64,000 bases of DNA from Carnegiea gigantea (taxonomy: Eukaryota > Streptophyta > Magnoliopsida > Caryophyllales > Cactaceae): assembly GCA_029747015.1 (NCBI GenBank), contig JAKOGI010001191.1, positions 37,501-101,500 of the forward strand. The letters are read 5' to 3'. This document shows, piece after piece, positions 22,504 to 33,660 of this stretch (position 1 is its first letter; every line of letters begins with the position of its first letter). The translations under genes and the position numbers were made by a program. The notes under the pieces are model-generated. The model was not told where the DNA came from. It worked only from the letters and a program-made list of their open reading frames with translations, and did no database searches.

Positions 22504-23953
22504 AGAATTTCACTCCTCGAAAGAGGGATTTGCTATATTGATTATTGATTCTGAAATTACCCATCAAAGAAGAACCGCTTGATTAATTTCAGAATTGGTG
22601 AATTGCTTGATTTGGCTAAATTCCTTGATTATTTATCCATCAAATTAGATAGTAATTTAATTTAATTTTAATTTCAAATTTGATTTGCTTAGCCTATCTT
22701 GAGGGAACATAGACTGGTAGATTGACCTAGTTGCTGTGGGAGATGACCTTGATTTGCTACAATGCAACCGTGTACTTGTAGGCCTTCATATTTAGCTATT
22801 TACCATCATACCTCTTCTTCAACCTCGAACACTCAATAGAGTCTTTTAGTGGCATGTTTTATCACCTTTACTTCAAAAATATGCGTCACCATTTTTGGTA
22901 TAAGATATCACTGCCTAGACAATAAGACATCCAACCTGTAATTGCGATATCCTAGTTGTAAGAGTGGCTAACCAAATTGCCTCGAGCCAAAGTGTGGCAC
23001 ACATGAACGAGCTGATTTTAAATGATAACTAAGGGTTTAAAAGGATGAATAGATTCCTTTCCAGTAGCTATTCATCCTTCGCGAACTTCTATTTGGAGCA
23101 AATCATGCAAAATGTTTAATGATAACTCAGTTTGACACTTGAACACAGACCGACATCAATTTGTTGTCGTAGAATCCATGTAGTAACCTAATTTTGTAAT
23201 TTACCGATTCAAAAAATTATTGAGAGTCGGAAACCAACCTGCAATTTACAAGGTACAATTAAATGCCAATGCCGCTGTCCAAACCAATGTACGGCTTTGG
23301 CATAATGTTGCCTAGTCCATGTCATTTTGTGACCTTTTGTTTCGAACATGCGTTAGCTCAATTTTCGCCTTCATAGAAGTGAAATTGTCCATCAAAATTG
23401 GTTCGCACTTGAAACGTACAAATCCAACATCAACCCATACAGGTAGGAAGTTCTAATTTTTATAAGTACTTACATTTTGTTTATGTTACAAAAAATTAAG
23501 AACCAGACATTAATATACAAGTCAAATTCAAAATGGTAAAATTCAAGGCTCTTTCTCGCTGACTGTCCCCCCCCCCCTCCCTCTCTCTCTCTCTCAATAA
23601 ACCTACTATGTCATAAGCAGTCAAGGAGCCAAGGAGGGGACACCACAATTCATCATCAAAAGCCCGATTTTATTTGCATGATCAAACTTGGTTCTTACAG
23701 TGAAAGGAAAACACAACACAAGAGTAACGCTATTCTAGGTGGAGGCCCAGATCAACACCCATCAACACCCAATGTAACAATTCTACAAATGTAGGCATAG
23801 ATATGACACACAAATCAGGACTTAAATTGGAAACAATTTTTGGGAATTAACCATACATTATTAAGTTGAGCAGCAAACACCAGCTGGTGGGGCTGGTTCA
23901 CTGACCTGAAGAGTGAGAGGGTCCCACTTCCTCATATTGCCGAGGAACGTTCC
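22504..23953. other. Intergenic, between repeats and host genes
   Basis: No gene recognised. It has a C-run followed by CT repeats at about 23566-23597. The last 300 bp or so probably include the 3' UTR of the minus-strand gene that ends at 23954. Confidence 0.5.
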
Positions 23954-25679
23954 TCAGAAGTAACTGCAACAAACTGCAGTTCTTTTGTTTCTGACAGTCA
24001 CGGGAGAAGCTTCTTCAGGGGCCAATTTTCTGGCAGCTTTGGCATTGAGTCGATATCGCTCAGCCCTTGAACCAATGACCTGTCCAGAATGGAAGCTCCT
24101 ATGGCAAATGCCATGGCTGTCTTAGGCATCAGAACATATTTTCTCAGCATGGCTATGAATGCTATGAATGGGACAGCTGCATGAACAGCTGCAGAGCAAG
24201 CAGGTGAAAACTTTGTATGCTCCCTCCATATTCCCAGCAGCACATTTGCAGCCGTTCCCAGAACCTCAATTGCAAGAATTTTTGTCGGCAATGGTTGGGT
24301 TCGGAGGTTCTTTGCAAAGGGTGTTTGGGCTAGAGCTGCCCCGGTAGCAACAATGGCTGGTGGGCACTTCAGTTTTACACCGCTCACAGCCCTGTATGAC
24401 TTGGGTATAGGGCAGTTACCTGTTTGCAGCCACTCCGTGCTCATCACCTTGTGTTGTCCATATTGTCCCTGAAGAATATATGTAGAAAGCATAAGAGCAA
24501 TTTGAAGGACGGAGTGAACTGAGAAAATGTTTGCTTTTCATCAAAGAAGATTATTGAGAGAAGGCAAAGTCACTAGCATGCAATACAGATGACCATAATG
24601 GTTTTTTTCACCATAAACGAATTCCAGGTTTCAATTTCATGCAACTTACCAGAATTCATGCCATTATAAACTTAGAATAAAAATCTTACTTTTGCACATT
24701 AATTTATTTTTGTCACTAGTATAATAAAAGCCACTATGCTGCACTCTGTTCTGGCCAGTTTGGTTCATATACATTATAAAGGATGTTTCAGTCAAAGCAG
24801 AGTTCAGAACTTAGTAAAAGGAAATAAACATCTTCACATTTAATAATGCTGGTGCAACAGCATGTGAAACTTCCATTGATCACAGAATCTGAGGACGAAT
24901 GATACGAAGAAATGAATTAATAACACAAGAAAGCAAGAGATGGTTTGAAGATATAACGTATGGGGGGGGGGGGGGGGATCTGAACTTAAGGCCAGCCAGA
25001 AACATCTCTACTTGTGATGAAAATTCCTTCTTGGACGGTTTCTTCTTTGGATTTTTCCACTTCCCGGAGAATGCATCAAAGCTGAAGGGACCCCCTGCAC
25101 CACAGCCTGAGAGGCTGATGGTGGCTGCCTTTGCAGCTAAAGGATTGAACTGCAGTGCAGGTGGACCACGCTCCAAGGTCTTAGACTGCACGTATGATCT
25201 CCCAGAAAGTGGCACAACTCCATCACAGCCATGAAACAACCTGAATGCCATGTCAAAACTGGGGCCATCTTCAAAAATTGGACCTTTTGCTCCACGCACC
25301 TAAATAAGACAGCATCAAAATCAAGTATGTCAGAAACTGTCACCTCATGGCAGCACAAAAGGCATCCATGAAATGTCTGAAGCACGAATCTGGGACCTAG
25401 AAATCATAAAGTTGGAGCCAGGTCCCAGCTGCAGTAAATACAAAAATATAAGCAGTTTCGGAACATCAAACAAGAATTCGCAAGATAAAGAATTGTACCG
25501 TGCAGGACAGAAAGCTCTAGCCCAGGAGAGGATGCATGACTTACAGGAAGCAGAAAGGCCAGAGAAGATGAGAAAGAAAAACTAGCTGGTGAATTAATGT
25601 TTCTCAAAAATGGGCATCGAAGGATATCTTCATTTGAAAGCAATGACTCTCCAGCCAGATCTCTGAAGCCAAAATCCAT
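23954..25679 (-). pseudogene. Conserved plant protein of unknown function, three exons, 3' frameshift
   Basis: Three exons join cleanly. Exon 1 is 25679-25545 (donor CCT|GTAAGT). Exon 2 is 25299-25012 (acceptor TATTTAG|GTGCG, donor CAA|GTAGAG). Exon 3 starts at 24468 (acceptor TTCTTCAG|GGACAA). The protein opens MDFGFRDLAGESLLSNED, then has FEDGPSFDMAFRLFHG, SLSGCGAGGPFSFDAFSGKW and GQYGQHKVMSTEWLQTG, with two hydrophobic segments near the end. I recognise a conserved land-plant family of unknown function but cannot name it. The frame breaks at about 24086: as read it ends at 23998, but shifting by one base opens GQVIGSRAERYRLNAKAARK and 24 further codons to a stop at 23954, the ending I recall for the family. 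Exon 3 also seems to lack residues after KSYRAVSGV and repeats FIA in FIAFIAML. Probably a decaying paralogue, unless the shift is an assembly error. Confidence 0.75.
24962..24977. repeat. Poly-G run inside intron 2
   Basis: A run of about 16 G on the plus strand, 35 bp inside the intron from the exon 2 donor. It is error-prone in sequencing and can form a G-rich structure. Confidence 0.9.
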
Positions 25680-26243
25680 GTTTCCCAAGCAATACTGCAG
25701 CTGCAGACAGCAGAAAGCGAAAATTGAGGAATTAGTTCTAATCATATGGGAAAGAGAGAATAAGTAGCGTCCATATGCCTGGATACTATACTAATTTAAT
25801 CAGTAATTAATTATTTCATGTGAACATGAAGGTGCTTTCACCATCCACAAATCTTTCCGAAACGGCGAAAAGAGAGCAACACCACCACCGCATGCAGATA
25901 GCGCTCAGGTAAAGATGTCAAATGAATAAGCAGACAAGCTTTTTCTATCAGAATGCAGGATTTGATTTTGCCAGCCACGTCTTATGAATAAGTAGAAATA
26001 AGATTCAGCTGGCATAGAGAGCATCAAATATCCATTATTTGGACACAATAAGTTGATCTAGCATCACCACACCTATCAGCACTGGCAACACTGCAAATAA
26101 CATACTATTAGTCGTAATAACAATGTGACAATCTATGTTATTTCAATCAATCAAACTAAACTGCAAATAACATACTACTAGTCGTAATAACAATGTGACA
26201 ATGAAGCAAAAAGAGAAATAGCAACTCACCATGAAACTGAAGA
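25680..26243 (-). promoter_or_regulatory. Short spacer between INTS3 homologue and downstream gene, with splice signals
   Basis: It is only 565 bp from the INTS3 stop to the next ATG on the same strand. A good donor (CATG|GTGAGT) lies 14 bases after the INTS3 stop at 26230/26229. An acceptor (CTGTCTGCAG|CTGCAG) lies about 22 bases before the ATG at 25679. The spacer must hold INTS3's 3' UTR and the next gene's promoter, unless the two are co-transcribed. Confidence 0.5.
26091..26202. repeat. Two 42-bp direct repeats at 70-bp spacing
   Basis: 26091-26132 and 26161-26202 are identical except for one base (TATTAG versus TACTAG). Each runs from CTGCAAATAACATACTA to AATAACAATGTGACAAT. They lie in the short spacer downstream of the INTS3 homologue. 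Confidence 0.95.
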
Positions 26244-29200
26244 TTATCCAGTATCCATTGCAAGAGCAAGATTCTCCATTCTTGCTTTCATGCCTGATAA
26301 GCTCAGCGCCAATTTTTCTAGCATGTCAACACCTTGCTCACCTTGCGCTTCAAGGTATTTTAACAAAAATAGGATAGCAGATTGATTAATGACAATGCCA
26401 TCCCAATCAAGAGGAATATTCTCATCCTTCTTCTCAAGTTTATCAAAAAAATCAGCTATATTATTAAATAGCATTGCCGCATTTGTCATCATCCAGTTAG
26501 AGAGAATAGCAGCAACGAAGTCAGGGAACTTATCGTTCGGCAACAACATGACAGCACCAACAAGCTCCGGAGTTGGACCACGAGAACTGCACAGTATCAT
26601 AAGGCCTTCTACAGCAATGCCACTAGCCTTTGGGTCTAAATCATCTGAGAAGAAGAAGTCCAAAAGCAAATTTTGCACAGGAAACTCAGAAACTGAGAAC
26701 TCTGATCTAACCAAACCCCAAAGTTTATGTTGTTCCACTGGCTCCCAACAAATAGACTTTCTAACCATATGGAGAACATTTTGAACATCTTCTCCTAATA
26801 TAGCGAACCTTTTGAGGGCCAAATCAATTTGCATAGATACAATATCTACGTGATCTAACTTACTGACGAGTAAGAGGATCACATCTTCGTTACCACGGGC
26901 TAGATCAGAAAGATAAGAAAAGACAACCTGGAACAAAGCCCTGGGATTTTTGTTCTTCCACAAAGAACAAGACATTATATCAGCCAATAGGAGCTTGCCA
27001 GGAGATATTTCAGACTCTTTACTTAAAGCATCCACGGAATGGTTAAACATAATTCTATAAGAGCTGAAAGCACCATTGATTACTTTAGATATCAGCTTTT
27101 TGTCAACCTTGGAAGCTGGTGCAATGGCTCCACTTGTATGAACCACACTTCCGGATAGAAAGGTAAAATATCCTTTAAGATGACTCCTAAGCAAGGGCAT
27201 CATATTTGCATAATCGATTTCACCAGTAAAATTGTCTCCATAGCCTGCTAAATGTGCTTCATATGCAAGCCTCACTGCATAAGATAATAACCGTTCCCTC
27301 ACAAGGAGACCCTTTCTTGACCAAGACAGTAGCATCTCCACAAAGCACTGATGTTGAGAGAAAATAAAGGTCCGTATGATTACTGCTGTAACAGACTGAA
27401 CTTCATCATCAGCGTCAACACTGACTGGGAGATTATCAAGAGGTGCAAGCAGTTTGTAACCAGCCAACTCAAGTTTCTTCTTGACTTCCAATGCTACAAA
27501 TTCGGGATTTAAGGCACCCGACTTTTCATGGCTGCTACGATTTAAATACAAAATTAGAATCTTCTCCACTATTTCTTGTCCCATCTTGTTGGATTTTTTC
27601 ATGCCCTCCCCTATTTCCGCAATCAAAATTCCTAAGTCATCATGTCTCTTAGTAGTCGGACCCGAGGAACCAAGTGAAGCAGCTGAGCTGACCACATTCT
27701 CTACAGCATTCGGCTTGATTACTAGTGCAACATTTCCAGGACTTGCCATAAGTCCTGCAGATGGATGTGCCCGAAGTTCCACAATAAAGGGTCTAGGCGA
27801 AGTCTGAGGAGGGACATCACGTGAGGGATATTCATGAGGCAGAGGCTCTTCAATAGTAATAGATTTCACCGTGGACACAAAATTTAGAAGCATCCTTTTC
27901 AAGAAAGGAGAGAATAGGTTGCAGGAAGTTAGAACATCAAAAGAGCTAATCACTCCTTTTCTAACCAATGTATTCATGGCAGATGATACACCATTAAGGA
28001 TGACATTTTTCCTGTCTAAATCATAGTTGTCTACAAGCAGTAGTAAAAACTCCAAAAGAGATTGGGTAATATCCATATATCTAGGTATAGAGTTCACCAT
28101 CAGCAGCATAGCAGGCTCAACGCTCACAACATCATCTACCTTGTCATTGAAGAAAAGCCAGTCATAAAACAAGGCCAGCTTCACATTAGCTTCAATGTAC
28201 TTCTTTGTAGAAGATGCCAACAGCCAGCCAATAACAGCCCATCTTGGAATTATATCAGACTGAAGTAATTCTTTAGAAGGATGGTAGGCACAACAAATAA
28301 AGCGCACTATATCGCAGATAAGAGTCTCTCTCTCTGGTACGAAGAGGAATTTCCTAGCAAACCACACCTGGTGCCTCCTCTGTGTCCCTAGCTTCACTTG
28401 TGTTAATAAAAACTGCAACTGAGTCTCCATTTCAGGAGTTATTCGGAGTGAAATATATCTACTTGATGTTCTTATTGAATAGATATCAGAAATATCTGAA
28501 AACCCAGGAGCCCCAAAAGAAGCTGGATTCAAAACCAAATCCTTCCACAGGGCCCGAAACTCAGGAACATGAACCAACTCCTGTAACAGTCGAATTAGAT
28601 CCCTTCCAATTCTAAGGCACAAAGGAAAATGTTCTCTCAACATCCTAATACAAAATCTGATTTCCTTCCTTTTCAACTCCATTGATCTTGGACTGTGAGG
28701 AAGCCGGTAATGATCACCTAACAATCTAAGGTAAGTGTATAAAGCAAAGGTTAAAACAACTGGCTCTTCATCCAATATCAAATCCCACTTGGACAAGAAG
28801 AGGTTAACCGTCTCATAACTAAGCCACAAATTCCCATCACTAAAATCGCCACCAACAATTTGCCTCAAAAGGGACTCCAAAAGACTGTCAAAACCTATCC
28901 CAGCAACATCAACCATTAAAGAAGCAACCCAAATTAACTGAACTTTAGGCAACTCCAACATCTTTACATACAGCTCATCAACAACGGGTGCAAGTAACTT
29001 GATAAAGAGGCTATACCCATCATTGACCATAGCATGCAAGCACTTCAAATGAGCTTTAGCCAAAGTGGGCTCGCACAAAACCCCATATAAGATAGCCCTG
29101 TTGAGATTTAAGTATTCTTGTGCTGAAGGGATAGTCAAACTCAAAGGGGGTGTCAACTTAGGGAGAAGAACAGCATAAGCTTCTCTTAGAGAGAGCTCCA

Positions 29201-29249
29201 ATTGATTTGGGGCTTCATAAGGGGCCACAGTTATCAACTTGGAGGCCAT
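26244..29249 (-). CDS. INTS3: Integrator complex subunit 3 homologue
   Basis: An uninterrupted 1001-codon frame, close to the usual INTS3 length. The N-terminal half carries the INTS3 domain: NRAILYGVLCEPTLAKAHL (about residue 50), ELPKVQLIWVASLMVD, LRQIVGGDFSDGNLWL (about residue 128), YTYLRLLGDHYRLPH, CLRIGRDLIRLLQELVHVPE, RTSSRYISLRITPEMETQLQ (about residue 258), SDIIPRWAVIGWLLASSTKK (about residue 332) and VKLALFYDWLFFNDKVDD (about residue 356). The C-terminal half is helical-repeat-like, as in the family. In animals INTS3 is a nuclear Integrator subunit acting in 3' processing of snRNAs and termination of paused transcripts, and is also part of the SOSS single-strand DNA-binding complex. 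The Arabidopsis homologue is the embryo-lethal EMB2739. The start context is TTAATATGGCC, and the CDS shows no breaks. A 5' UTR intron is possible (TTTCAG|GTATGC at about 29395). Confidence 0.95.
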   Translation of the reverse strand: MASKLITVAPYEAPNQLELSLREAYAVLLPKLTPPLSLTIPSAQEYLNLNRAILYGVLCEPTLAKAHLKCLHAMVNDGYSLFIKLLAPVVDELYVKMLELPKVQLIWVASLMVDVAGIGFDSLLESLLRQIVGGDFSDGNLWLSYETVNLFLSKWDLILDEEPVVLTFALYTYLRLLGDHYRLPHSPRSMELKRKEIRFCIRMLREHFPLCLRIGRDLIRLLQELVHVPEFRALWKDLVLNPASFGAPGFSDISDIYSIRTSSRYISLRITPEMETQLQFLLTQVKLGTQRRHQVWFARKFLFVPERETLICDIVRFICCAYHPSKELLQSDIIPRWAVIGWLLASSTKKYIEANVKLALFYDWLFFNDKVDDVVSVEPAMLLMVNSIPRYMDITQSLLEFLLLLVDNYDLDRKNVILNGVSSAMNTLVRKGVISSFDVLTSCNLFSPFLKRMLLNFVSTVKSITIEEPLPHEYPSRDVPPQTSPRPFIVELRAHPSAGLMASPGNVALVIKPNAVENVVSSAASLGSSGPTTKRHDDLGILIAEIGEGMKKSNKMGQEIVEKILILYLNRSSHEKSGALNPEFVALEVKKKLELAGYKLLAPLDNLPVSVDADDEVQSVTAVIIRTFIFSQHQCFVEMLLSWSRKGLLVRERLLSYAVRLAYEAHLAGYGDNFTGEIDYANMMPLLRSHLKGYFTFLSGSVVHTSGAIAPASKVDKKLISKVINGAFSSYRIMFNHSVDALSKESEISPGKLLLADIMSCSLWKNKNPRALFQVVFSYLSDLARGNEDVILLLVSKLDHVDIVSMQIDLALKRFAILGEDVQNVLHMVRKSICWEPVEQHKLWGLVRSEFSVSEFPVQNLLLDFFFSDDLDPKASGIAVEGLMILCSSRGPTPELVGAVMLLPNDKFPDFVAAILSNWMMTNAAMLFNNIADFFDKLEKKDENIPLDWDGIVINQSAILFLLKYLEAQGEQGVDMLEKLALSLSGMKARMENLALAMDTG

Positions 29250-29650
29250 ATTAATGGAGCAAAATCAGGATTAAATGCCCATGTACTTAAAACCAATCAA
29301 AATCGATTTAAACTCAGAACGCAGCCCAGAAATTGACAACAAGGAAGCAGCTGATCCGGGAAAACGAAATTGTTGAAGAATTCTAGCATACCTGAAATAT
29401 TGGGCAGAGCAAGAAGCCTTGAAGGCTGAATTGGGGTAGATAATGGGTTGCGAATGGAATCAATCACCGGTAAAGAGAAGAGTTACATCAGGTGAGAATG
29501 AAGAAAGCCGAGAGAGGGAGCGAGAAGGAGCGCGAAGTGGGGAGAACGTAAGTGAAGAAGGGAGGGCAGGGAATCACAATTCAATTTAAGCGCTTCTTGT
29601 AAGTTGAATTTGTGAAGCTTAACTTCGGCCTTTATTGGCCTAAACAAAAA
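29250..29650 (-). promoter_or_regulatory. 5' UTR and promoter region of the INTS3 homologue
   Basis: Contains a purine-rich leader (GAGAGAGGG-type on the transcribed strand, about 29500-29560) and a possible 5' UTR intron donor near 29395. No TATA box stands out. Beyond about 29650 the sequence changes to retroelement. Confidence 0.45.
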
Positions 29651-29739
29651 GCCTAGGTTAGGCCCGTATTCCCCGCCCCCCCCAAAACAAAAAGCCCCAC
29701 ATGCTCACTTGTGTTTTATGGGGGGTGGTTAAAAAATTC

Positions 29740-30610
29740 TCATCTCTACCTGTAAGGTTAAAAAACAAAATTTATTATATAGTAGTTAGACTTATTATGT
29801 TATATGAGTCGAAATATTAGTTTATAAAAAAGACACAGGTTTAAAGATTAATGGTAGTAGAGATGGGGATGATTAAATGGATGTGTCGTTATACGAGAAT
29901 GGATAGAATTAGTAATTGAGTAATTAGAGAATTAGTTAAAGTGGCTTCTATCGAAGAAACAAGACTCAGATGGTTTGAACATGTGAAAAGAAGAAGTGTG
30001 GACGCTCCACCCAGAAGATGTAAGAGAATTAACATCACTAAAAGTAAAAAAGGGATGGAATGACCAAAGAAGAGTTTAAACGGGTGATTAGAGAGGACTT
30101 AAGAGTTATAGGGCTGACAAATGGCATAGCTCAGGATAGGAGACTATGACGGGATAGGATTAAGATCTTAGGTCACAGAGAGTTAGCCTCGTAGTTATCT
30201 CTCAATTGCAGTAGGACAGGTTTGGTTGTAGTTTTTTCATATGTCATATTTGTATGCACGTAGTACATACATCCGAAAAGAGATAGTTTTTGTCTACCTT
30301 TATTGACTAAGGTATAGTATCTTTCTCTGCTATGTTGTACTTATATTTACATAATTACTATCACCTGATCTATTAGTACTTCTTAGTTCAATTCCTGCTG
30401 CTTATTGTTAGTTTTGCTCCATAAAATATTTTCACAAAATTCTTCTTCTACAAAATTGTTTTCATAAAATCTTATTTTGTGAGTCTTTTGAAATTTGCCT
30501 CTCCATGGACAGAGATGCTGGTTGAGGTAAGATTGCTTACATCTGGATCTTTTCAGACCCCGCAAACGCAGTACCTATATTGGGAGGTGGTAGTATTGAT
30601 ATTGTAGTTG
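29740..30610 (+). pseudogene. LINE RT 3' end plus tail, copy A
   Basis: Reads the C-terminal region common in plant LINE-like RT sequences, broken by stops: MVVEMGMIKWMCRYTRMDRIS-like, then RLRWFEHVKRRSVDAPPRRC. A non-coding tail (about 30230-30610) ends in a GTCTTTTGAAATTTGCCTCTCC, TAAGATTGCTTACATCTGG and GACCCCGC series, the same order as in copy B. No catalytic domain remains in this copy. Confidence 0.75.
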
Positions 30611-30954
30611 GTTAGAAAAATCCTTGGAAGTTGGATTGCACAAGCATATTGTAGGTTTTTTTCCCAATCTCCAATTACTACAAAAGTTATCAAAAATAAT
30701 TGTCAAGGATTTAGTTTTGATTTCAGCTACCTTAGATTTTGTGCCTCATAAGGACTTAAAAGATTTTTTTGTTTTGTTTTGTATTGAGACATGAAAATTC
30801 TAAATTTAGTTGATTTAAATTTTTAAGAGTTAATCTTATGTGAGAATATCTCACTTGCATTTACTGTGAGATGCTATTGCCACGACATCCCGCTTACAAA
30901 CCTCAATACCTTCATGCTATAATATTTGTGTTCCGCTTACAAACCTGAATACAC

Positions 30955-32260
30955 ACCAGGAGGGGTTACCATATGGGTCTGCATCTGGGTTCTGCTTTAA
31001 GCCTTTTTATTTTCACTCTAGTTATGGATTAGCTTACAAATGAGATTTAAGATGAATTACCATGGTGCATACTACTCGCAGATGACATTGTTCTTATTGA
31101 TGAGACCAGAGAGGGAGTTAATGGCACGTTGGAGCAATGGAGGCATTCTCTGGAATGGAGAGGCTTTAGAGTAAGTAGATCAAAAACTAAATACCTACAT
31201 TGATGTTTCAGTGGGAGGGAAGATGCAAGGGGAGAAGTCATCATTGATGGGATGGCGATACCAAAGGTCGAGAAGTTTAAGTATCTAGGCTCCATCATTC
31301 AACAGAAAGGAGATATTGACAAAAATATTAATCAGCACATAAAAGTGAGTTGGTAAAAATAGAAGTATGCTTCAGGTGTGCCGTGTGATAAGAGGATGCC
31401 TCTAGGATTAAAAGGAAAAGTTTATCGTATAGTAGTTAGATCTGCTGTGTTGTATGGATCAGAGTGCTGGCCTATAAAATGATACAAGTTCAAATATTGA
31501 TGGTAGCAAAGATGAGGATAATTAGATGGATGTGTGGTCATACAAGAATGGATAGAATTAGTAATGCAATAATTAGAGACTTAGTTAAAGTGGCTTCCAT
31601 CGAAGATAAGATGAGAGAAACAAAACTTAGATGGTTTGGCCATGCGAAAAGGAATGTGGACGCTCCAGTGAGGAGATGTGAGAGGAAGGTAAAAGAGGGA
31701 GGGGACTACCAAAGTAGAGTTTGGAGGAGGTGATTAGAGAGGATTTGAAAGTTATCAGATTGACGGAGGACATGGCTTAAGATAGGAGACTACGGTGGAA
31801 TAGGATTAGGTTTTTAGATCTTAGAGAGTTAGCCTCGTAATTGTCTCTCAGTTGCAGTAGGGTAGATTTGGTTATGAGTTCTTTGTTCGTATTTTGTGTT
31901 TGTATATATAGGTACTATAGCCATCTGGGAAGAGACATTGTTTGCCTACCATTTATTGAGGTATAATACCTTCCCCTGCTATGTTATACTTATGTTTGTA
32001 TAGTTACTGCTACCTGATTTATTAATATTTCATATTTTATTCTCTACTGCTTATCCTTAGTTTCTCTTCCTAAAATGTTTTCACAAAATCTTTCTTCTAT
32101 AAAATATTTTCACAAAATCTTACTTTGCGGGTCTTTTGGAATCAGCCTCTCTACGGGTAGGGATGTTGGTAGAGATAAGGTTACCTACATGTAGATCTCC
32201 CAGACTCCGCGAAAAGGAGATCCATGCTAGGAGGTGTTGTTATTATTGTTGTTATAAACC
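30955..32260 (+). pseudogene. LINE RT with LADD motif plus tail, copy B
   Basis: A longer relative of copy A in the same direction. It reads [19 protein letters not shown] (the RT catalytic ADD, about 31068), [28 protein letters not shown] (about 31263), GSECWPIK, IIRWMCGHTRMDRIS (about 31517) and LRWFGHAKRNVDAPVRRCE (about 31627), with stops and shifts between. The tail ends at about 32260 with GGAATCAGCCTCTC, GATAAGGTTACCTACAT, CCCAGACTCCGC and a GTTGTTATTATTGTTG tract. That ending resembles the 3' end of plant Au-type SINEs. Confidence 0.8.
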
Positions 32261-33660
32261 TGAATACCTTCATCAAAGGTAGATCTAGGGTTTTTATTGA
32301 GGGGTGTCCATCTAGAAATATCACCAACACATGCACAATAAAAAAAAGGTTTGTAGAATGAAATTCAATACCAAAGTAATTTATTATTAAGATGGTCATT
32401 TATGATGGTCAAACTTTGAAACCAATACATGTCACTAGAAAATTAAGTCAAATATATTTTTATCCAACTAACAAGCTAGCCAATCATTCAAAGAAAGAGT
32501 CAGACATTTGGTTGTAGAGTTTAGTATTTATGATTATTTAAAAAAGTACAATAGTGGAGTTAACTATACATTTAATTGAATAAAAAAAGTCACAAATATT
32601 ATGTTTAAAACTAAAAATTTATAACTTTCAATCTACAAATCACAATCAAACACCCAATTGATAGATCTTGCACATTAGGGGAAAAAAGATTGTACAATTA
32701 AATTAAAAAAAAACAAAAATTTACATGATTAAACTAGACAAAAACACATATCGAATCTCGAAAGTTAGAGAAATACCGCAATGTTAGAGAAATAAAAAAC
32801 TCGCTATAAAATTCACAATTAAACTTGACACAACACATGATTACTAAGACAATAATAATAAAACAAGACCAAGGTGGACTAATTTTAAACATAATCAAAT
32901 GAGTAATGTACTGTAAAATCAACCACCATCTTTAATAAGTTCACTGAAAGTTGCAAATAGATCTATTCTCGCCTCTGATTAGCCTTACCCAAGGTCGACC
33001 TCTCTCCCCCCAATCCTTGGCCACTCACTGTAGTTGAGCCAATAGCTCCCATGTCCTCTCTCTCTTCAAAGACGTCTTCTACTCCTTCGGTGCTTCAGAG
33101 TTTGGGAAATAAGAAAATAAATAATTGAAGAAAGAGAGAGGGGTAAGTGAGTGAGTCAGATAGTGAAAGAGGAGCTTAAAGGCATTCAATGATGTAAGCA
33201 CCAATGAATGAGAGATAAAGAGACACAATTAAAATATATTTTAAAAAAATGTACTTTTAATATCTTCCAGCTCAACTCTCTGTGACCACAAAGGAGAATA
33301 TATTTTTCACTTATATTTTTTGGTCTTTGCTTAGCTAAGTATGTATGGACTTGTATCATTTTTATGGGTGTCCATATGTATAAAATCAGACTAGGCTAAA
33401 CATCTTATAAACACTTTTTTGGGCTAGGGGTAGGTAGATCTGCCGATGACCTTCATACTACAATGTTTGCACTACACATACGTAATAAACTATCTCATTT
33501 TTCCTCACTCTTCTTGTGTCAAACCCACTACTGTCTCACACTCCACCACTACCAGAGTACGACGACGAGATTCAACTGGCCTTTTTTTCCTCATCAGATT
33601 TCATCCTGAGGTCAAATTACAAATAGGACCGATAAAAAACCTCATATCTGCTTAGAACTC
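32261..33660. other. AT-rich intergenic, nothing recognised
   Basis: Short unrecognised frames only. A GA-rich patch lies at about 33125-33180. Confidence 0.5.

Noticed and set aside
24380..24390. A possible extra intron after KSYRAVSGV to explain missing residues
   Set aside because: No acceptor/donor pair brackets the gap; a small in-frame deletion explains it better.
28382..28615. Small plus-strand open frames within 26.3-28.7 kb
   Set aside because: They are antisense shadows of the INTS3 coding frame.
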